Assembly (NCBI GenBank): GCA_964603785.1
Contig: CAZRWD010000004.1
Coordinates: 131,368 to 195,367, forward strand
Origin: CAZRWD01 sp964603785
GTDB taxonomy: Bacteria; Fermentibacterota; Fermentibacteria; Fermentibacterales; Fermentibacteraceae
Length of the DNA stretch: 64,000 nt
Direction of reading: 5' to 3'
Position 1 is the stretch's first letter. Each line of letters begins with the position of its first letter. This document shows positions 37,366-45,344 of this stretch, in pieces. Below the pieces are notes generated by a model. The model was not told the origin of the DNA, searched no databases, and worked only from the letters and a program-made list of their open reading frames with translations. A program made the translations under genes and the position numbers.

Positions 37366-38426
37366 GGTCGCATGGACTCGAGGAGCGCGGGCCCTATCCC
37401 CGGCACCTCGACGAGCTGGTCGACCGAGCGGAACGGACCGTTCTCGAGCCGCCACGCCACGATCGCCTCGGCTCTCGCGGGACCGATGCCGGGGACCAGG
37501 ACCAGGTCCTCCACCCCCGCCTCGTTCAGGTCCAGCGGCATCTCGACGGGCGGTTCGGAAGGCTCTTCCGCGAGCGCGACGGGAGGGTGGACCGCCGCGG
37601 CCCTGCCCAGTACGATGCCGGCGGAATGCGTCGAACCGAGATCGGGATGCTCAGAGAGACCGTACTGGAACTCGAGGGGCCCCGTCCCCAGCGCGATGGA
37701 CACGCCGAAGCGCGGGGGCCCGGACAGGATGTCCACTCCCACGGCCAGGACGGAGGAGGGGGAGTAGCGCAGGGTGAATGCGGCCTCCGGGTCGAGGCCC
37801 TCCTGGAACGACAGCCCCGCTGCTGCCGAGAGCCTCTCCAGCGGGACGACCCCCGCCGAGACCGAGATGGTCCTGGGAACCACGGGATCCCCCGTGTCGC
37901 CCAGCCCGGATCTGACGAAGCCCCCGGCGGAGGCCCCGACCAGGACGCCCCGCAGCGGCCGTGCGACGAGTCCCGCATCTGCGGAGAAGCCTCCGGCGGA
38001 TCCGAAGCCCCGGATGGACAGCCTGTGCCATGACAGGGAAAGTCCGCCGACGAGATGGGACATCAGCCGGGCGGACACGCCTCCCTTGAATGTCCATTCG
38101 TCGTAGCTGTCGTCTCCTGAGGCCAGGACGGCGGTCTGGAAGCACATCCCCCCCCTCGGCACGGAGGCTGCCAGGGCGGCCCTGTCCAGGCTGCGCAGCC
38201 CAAACGGCCTCGCGGCGGCAAAGGATGCCGAGGGGCCCTCGAGGAGGCCCGGCGAGGCGGGATTCGCGCAGAGGGAGAGGGCGCACCTGGGGAACAGCGC
38301 GGATGCAGCCCCGCCTGCGAGCCATGGTGACTGGGGAACCGGCTCGAAGGCCGCCCGTGCGGCCGGTGCCGGCAGCAGGAATGCATACATCAGCAGTAGG
38401 CGTGCTCCATTTCTCATACGGCACAC
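37347..38426 (-). CDS. PorV-like barrel fused to ComEA-type helix-hairpin-helix domain
   Basis: A 359-residue exported protein. After a signal peptide (LLLMYAFLLPAPAARA), residues 25-285 look like a PorV/UPF0164-type barrel, including the NPASPGLL segment. The last 65 residues are two helix-hairpin-helix motifs: DLNEAGVEDLVLVPGIGPAR and FRSVDQLVEVPGIGPALLES, as in the DNA-binding receptor ComEA. Fusion of the two is unusual. Start GTG 38426 is twelve bases from GGAGG; ATG 38417 is possible. It is divergent from the RecJ-like gene. Confidence 0.8.
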   Translation of the reverse strand: MCRMRNGARLLLMYAFLLPAPAARAAFEPVPQSPWLAGGAASALFPRCALSLCANPASPGLLEGPSASFAAARPFGLRSLDRAALAASVPRGGMCFQTAVLASGDDSYDEWTFKGGVSARLMSHLVGGLSLSWHRLSIRGFGSAGGFSADAGLVARPLRGVLVGASAGGFVRSGLGDTGDPVVPRTISVSAGVVPLERLSAAAGLSFQEGLDPEAAFTLRYSPSSVLAVGVDILSGPPRFGVSIALGTGPLEFQYGLSEHPDLGSTHSAGIVLGRAAAVHPPVALAEEPSEPPVEMPLDLNEAGVEDLVLVPGIGPARAEAIVAWRLENGPFRSVDQLVEVPGIGPALLESMRPWLVVR

Positions 38427-38511
38427 TACAACAACAGTCCTCCGGGAACAAGTGGCCGTTGACAGCGAGCCGCTCTTGCGCGAGACTAATCTGCCTGGGA
38501 AGGAGCGTCAG

Positions 38512-40002
38512 TTGCATGAAGACCCGGCCCGTCTGGAGGGGCTGCATCGACCTGTAGATGACGGGCGAAGGGGACCCGCGCTCGCCGAGCCCGCCCTCAG
38601 GGTTCTGCGGAAGCGTTTCCCCGGCTCGCCCGACCCGCTGGCCGAGTGGCTGCCGTCCGAGCCTCTGTGGATGGAGTGCCTCCCGGACCTGGAGGTCCTC
38701 GAGGACGAGCTCCTGAAGCTGCGGCGCTCGGGCGGCAAGATCGTCCTGTACGGGCACGACGACATGGACGGCATGACCGGTCTCTTCGTCGGGAAGCGCC
38801 TGCTCTCGATGAAGGGCTTCGAGGTGGTGCCCGTCATCCCCGACCGTGCCGTGGAGGACTACGGCATACTGCCGTCGCGCCTCGAGGGGCTCCTCGGCAG
38901 GGGGGACCTGCTTCTCACCGTCGACTCGGGATGCTCCTCGGTCGCGGGCGTGAGGTGGGCCATAGAGAAGGGCGCCAGGGTCGTCGTCACCGACCACCAC
39001 ACCCTGAACCCCCCGCTGCCTCCCGCGCACGGGCTCATCGATCCCCAGAGAACCGGTTTCCCGGGAACGGTCCTGGCCGGTTGCGGAGTCCTCTTCGCCT
39101 CACTCTGCGAGCTCTTCGACGACGTGCGCGACGATGCGCAGGCACTGGCGGCGGTTGCCCTGGGAACCGTCTCCGACAGGGTTCCCCTGCTCGCCTGGAA
39201 CAGGTATCTCGTACACAGGTTCTCGGTTCTCGACGAATCGGAGCTGACGCAGGGGCTGAGGCTCCTGGCCCGCACCTGGCCGAACAGGACGGGTCACTGG
39301 AGCGCCTCGTCCGTCAGGCAGCAGATAACCTCGGTCATCGGAAAGGGCCTGAACTCCGGCATAGGGAGGATCCTGGAGTTCATGGAGAGCGAGGACGGAG
39401 AGAGCTGCCTGGCCGCCTGGAGCGAGATGTCGGCCCAGAGCGATTCCAGGTCGCAGATGGTCTCGGAGGTGCTGTCCAGGGCCATGAACGAGAAGGACCC
39501 CGAGGCCGACGCCTTCGGCATGGTGCTGGTCTTCCTGGGCGACACGCAGCCCGGGATGGGCGGGACCCTCGCGAGCAAGCTGTGCCGGATATTCAGGAGG
39601 GGCACGATAGTGGTCGGCAGGCGACCGGACGGGATGCTGGTCGGCGAGGCCAGATCGCTGGGCGACTGGAACATGGCGGGATTCCTCGTGAGTCTCGGGA
39701 AGGTCTTCACCAGCGCGGGCGGCCATGCGCGGGCGGCCGGATTCAGCGCTGAGGCCATGAGCTGGCCCGAGCTGCGGAACCATCTCGTCTCGCACATGTC
39801 CACCTATCCCACCAATCCGGTGCCCGAGCCCCATGTCGACTTCGAGAGCGAGACGCTCCCCGCCGCCGCGGACCTGGTCACCCTGGCCCCCTTCGGCCCC
39901 GACTTCCCCCCCCCCGCCGTGAAGGTCGGCGGGATGCGGTATCTCCTCCAGATAGGCCCGACCGGACCCGCCTGGTGCATCTCCGAGGAGAGCGGCGAGT
40001 GA
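38512..40002 (+). CDS. RecJ-like DHH/DHHA1 phosphoesterase
   Basis: A 496-residue protein starting at TTG 38512, six bases after GGAAGGAG. DHH motifs: YGHDDMDGMTG (motif I), TVDSGCSS (motif II), TDHHTLNPP (motif III) and the DHHA1 loop GGHARAAGF near the C-terminus. This is the core of RecJ-type single-stranded DNA or small nucleotide exonucleases, shorter than RecJ itself and lacking an obvious OB domain. A TTGACA (38459-38464) upstream may be its -35. Divergent position beside an exported HhH DNA-binding protein is suggestive. Confidence 0.88.
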   Translation: MHEDPARLEGLHRPVDDGRRGPALAEPALRVLRKRFPGSPDPLAEWLPSEPLWMECLPDLEVLEDELLKLRRSGGKIVLYGHDDMDGMTGLFVGKRLLSMKGFEVVPVIPDRAVEDYGILPSRLEGLLGRGDLLLTVDSGCSSVAGVRWAIEKGARVVVTDHHTLNPPLPPAHGLIDPQRTGFPGTVLAGCGVLFASLCELFDDVRDDAQALAAVALGTVSDRVPLLAWNRYLVHRFSVLDESELTQGLRLLARTWPNRTGHWSASSVRQQITSVIGKGLNSGIGRILEFMESEDGESCLAAWSEMSAQSDSRSQMVSEVLSRAMNEKDPEADAFGMVLVFLGDTQPGMGGTLASKLCRIFRRGTIVVGRRPDGMLVGEARSLGDWNMAGFLVSLGKVFTSAGGHARAAGFSAEAMSWPELRNHLVSHMSTYPTNPVPEPHVDFESETLPAAADLVTLAPFGPDFPPPAVKVGGMRYLLQIGPTGPAWCISEESGE

Positions 40003-40027
40003 GGCCCGAACGGGAGGGGTTCCCGGA

Positions 40028-40987
40028 GTGACGCACCTCGTCACGGGAGCGGCGGGCTTCATCGGCAGCACCCTGGTCGACAGGCTCCTCGCGGACCGCT
40101 GCCGCGTCATCGGTATCGACTGCTTCAGGGACTACTACCCGGAGAGCCGCAAGAGGGCCAACATCGCGGGAGCCGTGCGCCACCCGCGCTTCTCCCTCCT
40201 CGAGGCCGACCTCTCCAACTGCGGGTTCGACGGGCTGGACTCCCTGGCCGGCGGCGAGGATCTGACCGTCTACCACCTGGCGGCGCAGCCCGGCGTCCGG
40301 AACTCCTGGGGCGAGGGCTTCGAGAGCTATCTGAGGGACAACATCCTGGCCACGCAGAGGCTCCTTGGCTGGATCGCCTCCAGGGAGGCCCCGACCAGCC
40401 TGGTCTTCGCCTCCTCCTCCTCGGTGTACGGGGACTCGCCCGACATCCCCTTCGAGGAGTGCCGCAGCAGGACCGCGCCGGTCTCCCCCTACGGGCTGAC
40501 CAAGCTCGCCGCCGAGGGGCTGGTATCCCTCTACTCGGCGAGCCACGGCTTCCCCGCCGCCGCCCTCCGCTTCTTCTCGGTGTACGGCCCCAGGCAGAGG
40601 CCGGACATGGCGTTCCACAGGTTCCTGCTCGCGGTCCTGCGCGGGGAGCCCGTGGAGATGCTCGGCGACGGAGGGCAGACCCGTGACTTCACCTTCGTCG
40701 ACGATGTCGTGGAGGGGGTGGTCCGGGTGGCCGCGTCAGGCGCCTCGGGCGTGTTCAACATCGGGGGAGGGCACAGGATAACTCTTTGCGAGGCAATCGA
40801 GTGTATAGAGCGAGTGACCGGGGTGAAGGCCGGGATCGTCCGACTGCCCGCCGTCCGTGGAGATGCGAGGGACACCCTGGCGGACACCGCGCGACTTGCC
40901 GCCGGAACCGGCTGGTCCCCGTCCACGACACTCGAGGACGGCATCCGCGCCGAGCTTGCGTGGGTGCGCAGCTCCTACGGGCTGTAG
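40028..40987 (+). CDS. NAD-dependent sugar-nucleotide epimerase
   Basis: A 319-residue short-chain dehydrogenase-type epimerase. NAD motif TGAAGFIGS at the N-terminus, catalytic S-S-S-S-V-Y-G with PYGLTK (Tyr, Lys), and the LRFFSVYGPRQRPDMAF block that is typical of UDP-glucuronate or UDP-glucose 4-epimerases and dTDP-glucose dehydratase relatives. Starts at GTG 40028, 26 bases after the RecJ-like gene. It probably feeds surface polysaccharide synthesis. Confidence 0.9.
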   Translation: MTHLVTGAAGFIGSTLVDRLLADRCRVIGIDCFRDYYPESRKRANIAGAVRHPRFSLLEADLSNCGFDGLDSLAGGEDLTVYHLAAQPGVRNSWGEGFESYLRDNILATQRLLGWIASREAPTSLVFASSSSVYGDSPDIPFEECRSRTAPVSPYGLTKLAAEGLVSLYSASHGFPAAALRFFSVYGPRQRPDMAFHRFLLAVLRGEPVEMLGDGGQTRDFTFVDDVVEGVVRVAASGASGVFNIGGGHRITLCEAIECIERVTGVKAGIVRLPAVRGDARDTLADTARLAAGTGWSPSTTLEDGIRAELAWVRSSYGL

Positions 40988-41004
40988 ACCCGGTCTCCAG
41001 GCCC

Positions 41005-42615
41005 CTATTCGACTATGTCCGCGTCGTCCCTCGGCTCGATCTTGAACTCGTCGAACCCGAAGAAGAGAACGCCGGTGATGCTCGCAAGAGTCGATCCCGT
41101 CTGCGGATCGTAGGTGTAGTCCCCCATGTCGTCAATCCGGCATGCCCCCGAGCCGTCGGTGACGGACCACTCCCCGTAGCCCAGGCTGTCGCTCGCCACC
41201 GTCAGCCCCTGCACCATCACCAGGACGCCCTCCCACTGCTCGGGCGCCGAGGAGGTCGAGAGAGCGGAGGTGGACAGGACCTCGGCACCAGGCAGGGCGT
41301 GCCCGGTCTCGTGGATGACGGTCGAGGTGATGTAGCCGATCTCCGTGAGGCCGTAGTACTCCTGCACCGTGCCGGTGACTGTCACGCTGTCACCCCTGGC
41401 GAAGCCGGCCACGTCGGAGTCGTACAGGACCAGGCCGCTCCACTGCCCGCCGCCCGCATCCTGCAGGACGCTGTAGGCCTGGGAGGAGGAGTAGTACTCG
41501 TCGCCGCCCACCGTCACTATGCCGGTCACGCTTACGATCTGGCCGAGGTAGGGCGACGAGGCCTGCTGCCCCTGGACCTCGTAGCAGGAGAGGACGTCGC
41601 CCGGCCCGCCGCCTCCGCCCACCGTGATGTCGTTGTCGTCCCTGGGCTCGAGCTTCCATTCGCTGTAGCTGTACCAGACGACGCCCGTCGCCGTGGTCAG
41701 GGTGTCGCCCACGACCGGCGTGTATCCGTAGGAGCCGAGGTCGTCGATGATGCAGGGTCCCGAGCCGTCGTCCGCGTCGAACTGCCCGAAGGACCCGACT
41801 GCCGTGACCACCGCGTCGGAGATCTCGACCAGGACGGCCTCCCACTCCTCCGCGCCGCCCGCGTCGGTCAGATCCGCCGTCATCACCGGCGAGGGATCGG
41901 GAAGGGCGGCGCCGGTCCCGAGGAGGTCGATCGAGGTGATGTAGCCCAGCTCGGTAAGGCCGTAGTACTCCTGTACGGTGCCGGTGATCGCGATGCTGTC
42001 GCCCCTTGCGAGCCATCCCACGCTGTCGCCGTAGAGCACGAGGCCGCTCCAGGCTCCGCCCTCGGGGTCTGAGATGACGGCATAGGGCGATGTGGATGTG
42101 TAGAACTCGTCGCCGCCCACCGTGACCACGCCCATCACGGTCACGATCTCGCCCTCGTAGGGGGAGCTCCCCGCCTGCCCCTGGATCTCCTGGCAGGTCA
42201 GCCAGGGGCTCGCGCCACCGGAGTCTGCCACGGTGGCGGGAGTCTCGTTGCTCCAGCTCTCGAGGTTCTCTGTGTCGCGCGTCATCAGCGCGTAGTAGTA
42301 CGTCTCCCCCCAGTCGAGCCCGGTGTCGCTGAAGGTGGTGTCCGAGGCGTCTGTGACGACCGCGACGACGACCGCCCCTGTCGGGTTCGTCTCGATGCCG
42401 GGATTGGGCGAGCGATAGAGCCTGTATTCGTCGAAGTCGGAATCGGGGCACTCGGTCCAGGACAGCGCCACCTGGTTGAGGGTGGCCGACGGCGAGGCCG
42501 TGAGGGTGGAAGCGGTGGGCTCCGATCCAGGCCCCGAAGGGCCCTGCTCGTCGTCTCCGCACGAGGCCGCCAGCAGCGCGACCGCCGCGACCGCAAGCAG
42601 AGCTGGTCTCTTCAT
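41005..42615 (-). CDS. Lipoprotein with Fn3-like domain and two tandem OB-fold repeats
   Basis: A 536-residue precursor with lipobox LLAASC. Residues 35-130 look like a fibronectin type III domain (VALSWTECPDSDFDEYRLYR). Then two near-identical units, residues 141-330 and 344-533, each begin C-EIQGQ / C-EVQGQ with SPY-G-IV-V-G-VTVGGDE and end in LEPRDD-DI / IEPRDDADI. This matches the OB-fold module of extracellular nucleases (ExeM/YhcR type). No nuclease catalytic domain is present, so a binding role for nucleic acid or polysaccharide is more likely. Confidence 0.8.
   Translation of the reverse strand: MKRPALLAVAAVALLAASCGDDEQGPSGPGSEPTASTLTASPSATLNQVALSWTECPDSDFDEYRLYRSPNPGIETNPTGAVVVAVVTDASDTTFSDTGLDWGETYYYALMTRDTENLESWSNETPATVADSGGASPWLTCQEIQGQAGSSPYEGEIVTVMGVVTVGGDEFYTSTSPYAVISDPEGGAWSGLVLYGDSVGWLARGDSIAITGTVQEYYGLTELGYITSIDLLGTGAALPDPSPVMTADLTDAGGAEEWEAVLVEISDAVVTAVGSFGQFDADDGSGPCIIDDLGSYGYTPVVGDTLTTATGVVWYSYSEWKLEPRDDNDITVGGGGGPGDVLSCYEVQGQQASSPYLGQIVSVTGIVTVGGDEYYSSSQAYSVLQDAGGGQWSGLVLYDSDVAGFARGDSVTVTGTVQEYYGLTEIGYITSTVIHETGHALPGAEVLSTSALSTSSAPEQWEGVLVMVQGLTVASDSLGYGEWSVTDGSGACRIDDMGDYTYDPQTGSTLASITGVLFFGFDEFKIEPRDDADIVE
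41017..42195 (-). repeat. Internal tandem duplication of the OB-fold unit
   Basis: The two 190-codon units inside the lipoprotein gene (42195-41626 and 41586-41017) match along their whole length in protein and, in places, closely in DNA, for example around 41340-41400 against 41942-42002. This points to a fairly recent duplication or gene conversion. Confidence 0.75.
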
Positions 42616-42681
42616 CTGTCCTGCCTCCTTCGTTCGATTCCTGTAATGCTAGTGCAATCGCTGCATCAGGTCCGCATGAAG

Positions 42682-42703
42682 GGCCCGGGGTCAGAACCGG
42701 GCC
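42682..42703 (-). terminator. Hairpin overlapping the end of the second PorV-like gene
   Basis: GGCCCGG and CCGGGCC pair around an eight-base loop that contains the TGA stop of the PorV-like gene. There is no T run on the minus strand. It may mark the end of the lamin-tail/MBL/PorV-like transcript. Confidence 0.35.
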
Positions 42704-43572
42704 GTGAGCCCCGCGAGCAACGGCCAGCCGAACTCGTCCCTCCTGATCGACAGGTCCAGGGAGTACGCGCCCGACGAGACGTGGGTGTAGGAGAAGCCGC
42801 CGAACGGCCCGCCCGCCTCCTCCTCGCCCGGGACGAGCTCCCATCCGGCCGAGATCGACAGGGGGTGCATCACGATCTCGGCTGCCGCCGAATACCTCCC
42901 GGCGGTGCTGAGGCCGTGGCAGCCGCCGCAGGTCAGTTCCAGGAAGCCTGCCGGCTCGAACCGGACGCCTCCGCATATCTCGACCGGCATGTCCTTCTGG
43001 ATGCCGTTCCAGGACGGGGCCAGGCCCGCGTTCATGACCGCCGCACCGGCGGCGAGCCTGTCCGAGACCTGCAGGGCCGCGCCGGCGGAGAAGGCGAAGC
43101 CGGAGGCGCCGGCCGATCCCGCGCTTTCCCATAACGGTCCGGCCGAGAGACCCGCGCGGAGGCCCGTCGTGATGTCGAAGGCGCATGCCGCCGTCAGGGA
43201 ACCGGACGACCAGCCGTACTCGCCATCGGGCAGGCCCTGCTCGTCCCGTCCCTGCAGCCCGCCCCTGCCGAGCCAGTGGACCGCCATGCCTCCCGTCACG
43301 CCCCCGGGCAGACCGAAGGCCGCAGCCGCCCCGACAGTCGAGGCCCCGAGGTTGGTCGTGCCTCCGGAGGCGGAGATCCCCAGCTCCAGGAGGGCGGGGT
43401 TGGAGGTGCACGCCCATGGCCCGGCGGCCGTCGCTCCCGCCGCGCAGCCCAGCCTGGCCGATGCGGCGAAGGGATCGAGGGAAAGGAACAGCGCATCGGC
43501 CGAGCCGGTGGAGGCCGAGGCCTGCGCGGTGCACAGGATGATCAGCGCGTGACCGAGAAGTACTCGATGCAC
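42691..43572 (-). CDS. PorV/PorQ-like outer-membrane protein
   Basis: A 293-residue exported protein with a signal peptide (LLGHALIILCTAQASA) and the start typical of PorV/UPF0164 barrels: DALFLSLDPFAASARLG, then CTSNPALLELG. Ala/Gly-rich strands follow to a terminal Phe (LTARF), as expected for an outer-membrane barrel. PorV-type proteins shuttle cargo in type IX secretion. It overlaps by 31 bases a gene for a protein with a type-IX-like tail, which fits a cargo/shuttle pair. Confidence 0.75.
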   Translation of the reverse strand: MHRVLLGHALIILCTAQASASTGSADALFLSLDPFAASARLGCAAGATAAGPWACTSNPALLELGISASGGTTNLGASTVGAAAAFGLPGGVTGGMAVHWLGRGGLQGRDEQGLPDGEYGWSSGSLTAACAFDITTGLRAGLSAGPLWESAGSAGASGFAFSAGAALQVSDRLAAGAAVMNAGLAPSWNGIQKDMPVEICGGVRFEPAGFLELTCGGCHGLSTAGRYSAAAEIVMHPLSISAGWELVPGEEEAGGPFGGFSYTHVSSGAYSLDLSIRRDEFGWPLLAGLTARF

Positions 43573-44708
43573 CGTCCGCCCCCGGGTTTCTCGAGGACGG
43601 CCGCATAGAGGCCGGGCGAGGCGAGCGAGCCGTCATCTGTTGAGAGGTCCCAGTCCAGCGTCTGGTCGGTGGTTTCCATCGTTCTCACGGTTTCGCCCAG
43701 GAGGTTCACAATCCTGATCGAGGAGGTGCCGGACTGCCCGGCGCAGTCCCAGGAGAGGACCGCATGGCTCGAGGCGGGGCTCGGGTACACGAGCAGGCCG
43801 GTGCCCGGGGTCGCTCCTCCGCCCTCCTCGGGAAAGGAGTTCAGATACAGGGTCGAGCCGTCGGTCGAGATGAAGAAGGTGCCGTCCGTGTCGGTCCTGA
43901 AAATGTCTATCCCGCGGCTCATGAGCCTCGCGATGATCTCTCCGTGGGGATGGCCGTAGGGGTTCCCCGCCCCCACCTCTATCGCGGCCCAGTCCGGATC
44001 GACCGCGGCGAGCCACTGCGTGGAGGTCGATGTGGTCGAGCCGTGGTGGCCGACCTTGAGCACCCGGGCTTCGACCGTCTCGATCTCGCCGGAGGAGAGC
44101 GCCGCCAGGACTACGGACTCGCCGCCCTCGGTCTCGAGGTCTCCCGTCAGGAGGAAGGCCGTCTGACCGTAGGAGATCCTGAGCACTATGCTCGCGTTGT
44201 TCATGTTGCCGGGATCCAGCGGGTCGGCCGGGTGCAGCACCTCGACCACGAGCTCCTGGCCCCAGTCGAGGATGTCGCCCCGCCTGGGAACGACGTACTG
44301 GGCCCCGCTCTGCTCGACCGCAGCCAGGAACTCCTCGTACAGGGCCGATGAGGAGTATGGCCAGCCGCTGTCCCAGACTGTCGCGACGGGCAGAGCCCCG
44401 AGGACCGAGACGAGGCCCCCGATGTGGTCGGAGTGCGGATGGGTGGCGACAAGGCCGTCCAGGTCCATGACGCCGAGGCTGTCGAGGAGGGGGATTATCC
44501 TGGCCTCGCCGCAGTCCCACGACGGGTTCGAGCCCCTGTCGCCTCCGTCGACCAGATAGCTCCGTCCCCCGGGCGTGAGGACGAGGATGGCGTCACCTGA
44601 GTACTCGTCATATCCCGGGTCGATGAAGAAGATGGTCAGAGGATCGGCGGATGCGGCCCCGGCAAGAGTCAGGGCGGCGGACAGGAACAGGACCGGTCTA
44701 CTGGACAA
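43542..44708 (-). CDS. Secreted ComEC-type metallo-beta-lactamase with C-terminal sorting-like tail
   Basis: A 388-residue protein with a signal peptide, starting at TTG 44708 inside the end of the lamin-tail gene. The MBL fold shows THPHSDHIGG (His90, His92, Asp94, His95), LLTGDLE and KVGHHGSTTS, the same wording as the MBL domain of the competence protein ComEC. The last 85 residues (LLVYPSPASSHAVLSWD to FSVTR) match type IX secretion type-A or FlgD-Ig-like tails. A secreted phosphodiesterase or nuclease acting at the surface is likely. Confidence 0.83.
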   Translation of the reverse strand: MSSRPVLFLSAALTLAGAASADPLTIFFIDPGYDEYSGDAILVLTPGGRSYLVDGGDRGSNPSWDCGEARIIPLLDSLGVMDLDGLVATHPHSDHIGGLVSVLGALPVATVWDSGWPYSSSALYEEFLAAVEQSGAQYVVPRRGDILDWGQELVVEVLHPADPLDPGNMNNASIVLRISYGQTAFLLTGDLETEGGESVVLAALSSGEIETVEARVLKVGHHGSTTSTSTQWLAAVDPDWAAIEVGAGNPYGHPHGEIIARLMSRGIDIFRTDTDGTFFISTDGSTLYLNSFPEEGGGATPGTGLLVYPSPASSHAVLSWDCAGQSGTSSIRIVNLLGETVRTMETTDQTLDWDLSTDDGSLASPGLYAAVLEKPGGGRCIEYFSVTR

Positions 44709-45294
44709 ATGCCTTGATGAAGGCCCAGGTGTTGTCGGCGAAGGAATTCTCGAAGACGCTGTTGATGGCTCCCGGAGTGCCGTCGTCCCCGGAGCCGTAG
44801 GGTGTCGTGGACTGCCCCCAGCTCGAGCTGATCCCGGCCATCCAGCCCGGGTTTATCCTCTCGCAGGACGAGCCGGGCACCACGGGCCATCCGGCGCCGT
44901 ACGAGAGGCTCTCCACGGTCTGTCCCTCCGGGTTGACCAGCGAGAGGATGCCGGCGGAAGGCATGCCGAAGCCCGAATAGACGAAGTCCGGCGTGTAGCC
45001 GCCGTTTCTCGCGGTGTCCGACGAGGACCCCAGGACGTAGTACGCGCCCGGCGGCAGGAGGTACGTGGTCAGGGTGACGGTCGCCCCGGCCTGGTTCTGG
45101 ATGCGCCAGCCGCAGAGGTTAACGTAGCTGTCGGAGCGGTTGTAGATCTCGATCCACTCGCCCTCGGCCTCCGAGGAGGAGGCCATCGGGGTGGACATGA
45201 ACTCGTTGAGGATGACCGGCGAGGAAGAGTGCACATCGTCCGACGGGGGTGCGGGAAGACCCAGCAGGGCCGGGATCAGGAGAAACGACATCAT
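44698..45294 (-). CDS. Secreted lamin-tail domain protein
   Basis: A 198-residue exported protein starting at ATG 45294, nine bases after GGAGG. After the signal peptide comes a lamin-tail Ig-like domain: VILNEFMSTPMA, EGEWIEIYNRSDSYVNLCGW and the LPPGAYYVLG turn. Such domains accompany extracellular nucleases and phosphatases and often aid surface attachment or nucleic-acid contact. It is the first gene behind a strong promoter and is followed by the overlapping MBL gene. Confidence 0.82.
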   Translation of the reverse strand: MMSFLLIPALLGLPAPPSDDVHSSSPVILNEFMSTPMASSSEAEGEWIEIYNRSDSYVNLCGWRIQNQAGATVTLTTYLLPPGAYYVLGSSSDTARNGGYTPDFVYSGFGMPSAGILSLVNPEGQTVESLSYGAGWPVVPGSSCERINPGWMAGISSSWGQSTTPYGSGDDGTPGAINSVFENSFADNTWAFIKAFVQ

Positions 45295-45315
45295 CGGCGG
45301 ACACCTCCACACCCT

Positions 45316-45344
45316 TGTATAGGCCCGTACCGGCGGCGGGTCAA
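45316..45344 (-). promoter_or_regulatory. Sigma70 promoter of the lamin-tail/MBL/PorV-like operon
   Basis: Minus strand TTGACC (45344-45339), 17-base spacer, TATACA (45321-45316). Start of RNA would be near 45309, 15 bases before the lamin-tail ATG. The -35 box overlaps the TGA stop of the upstream outer-membrane gene, as at 16904. Confidence 0.72.
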
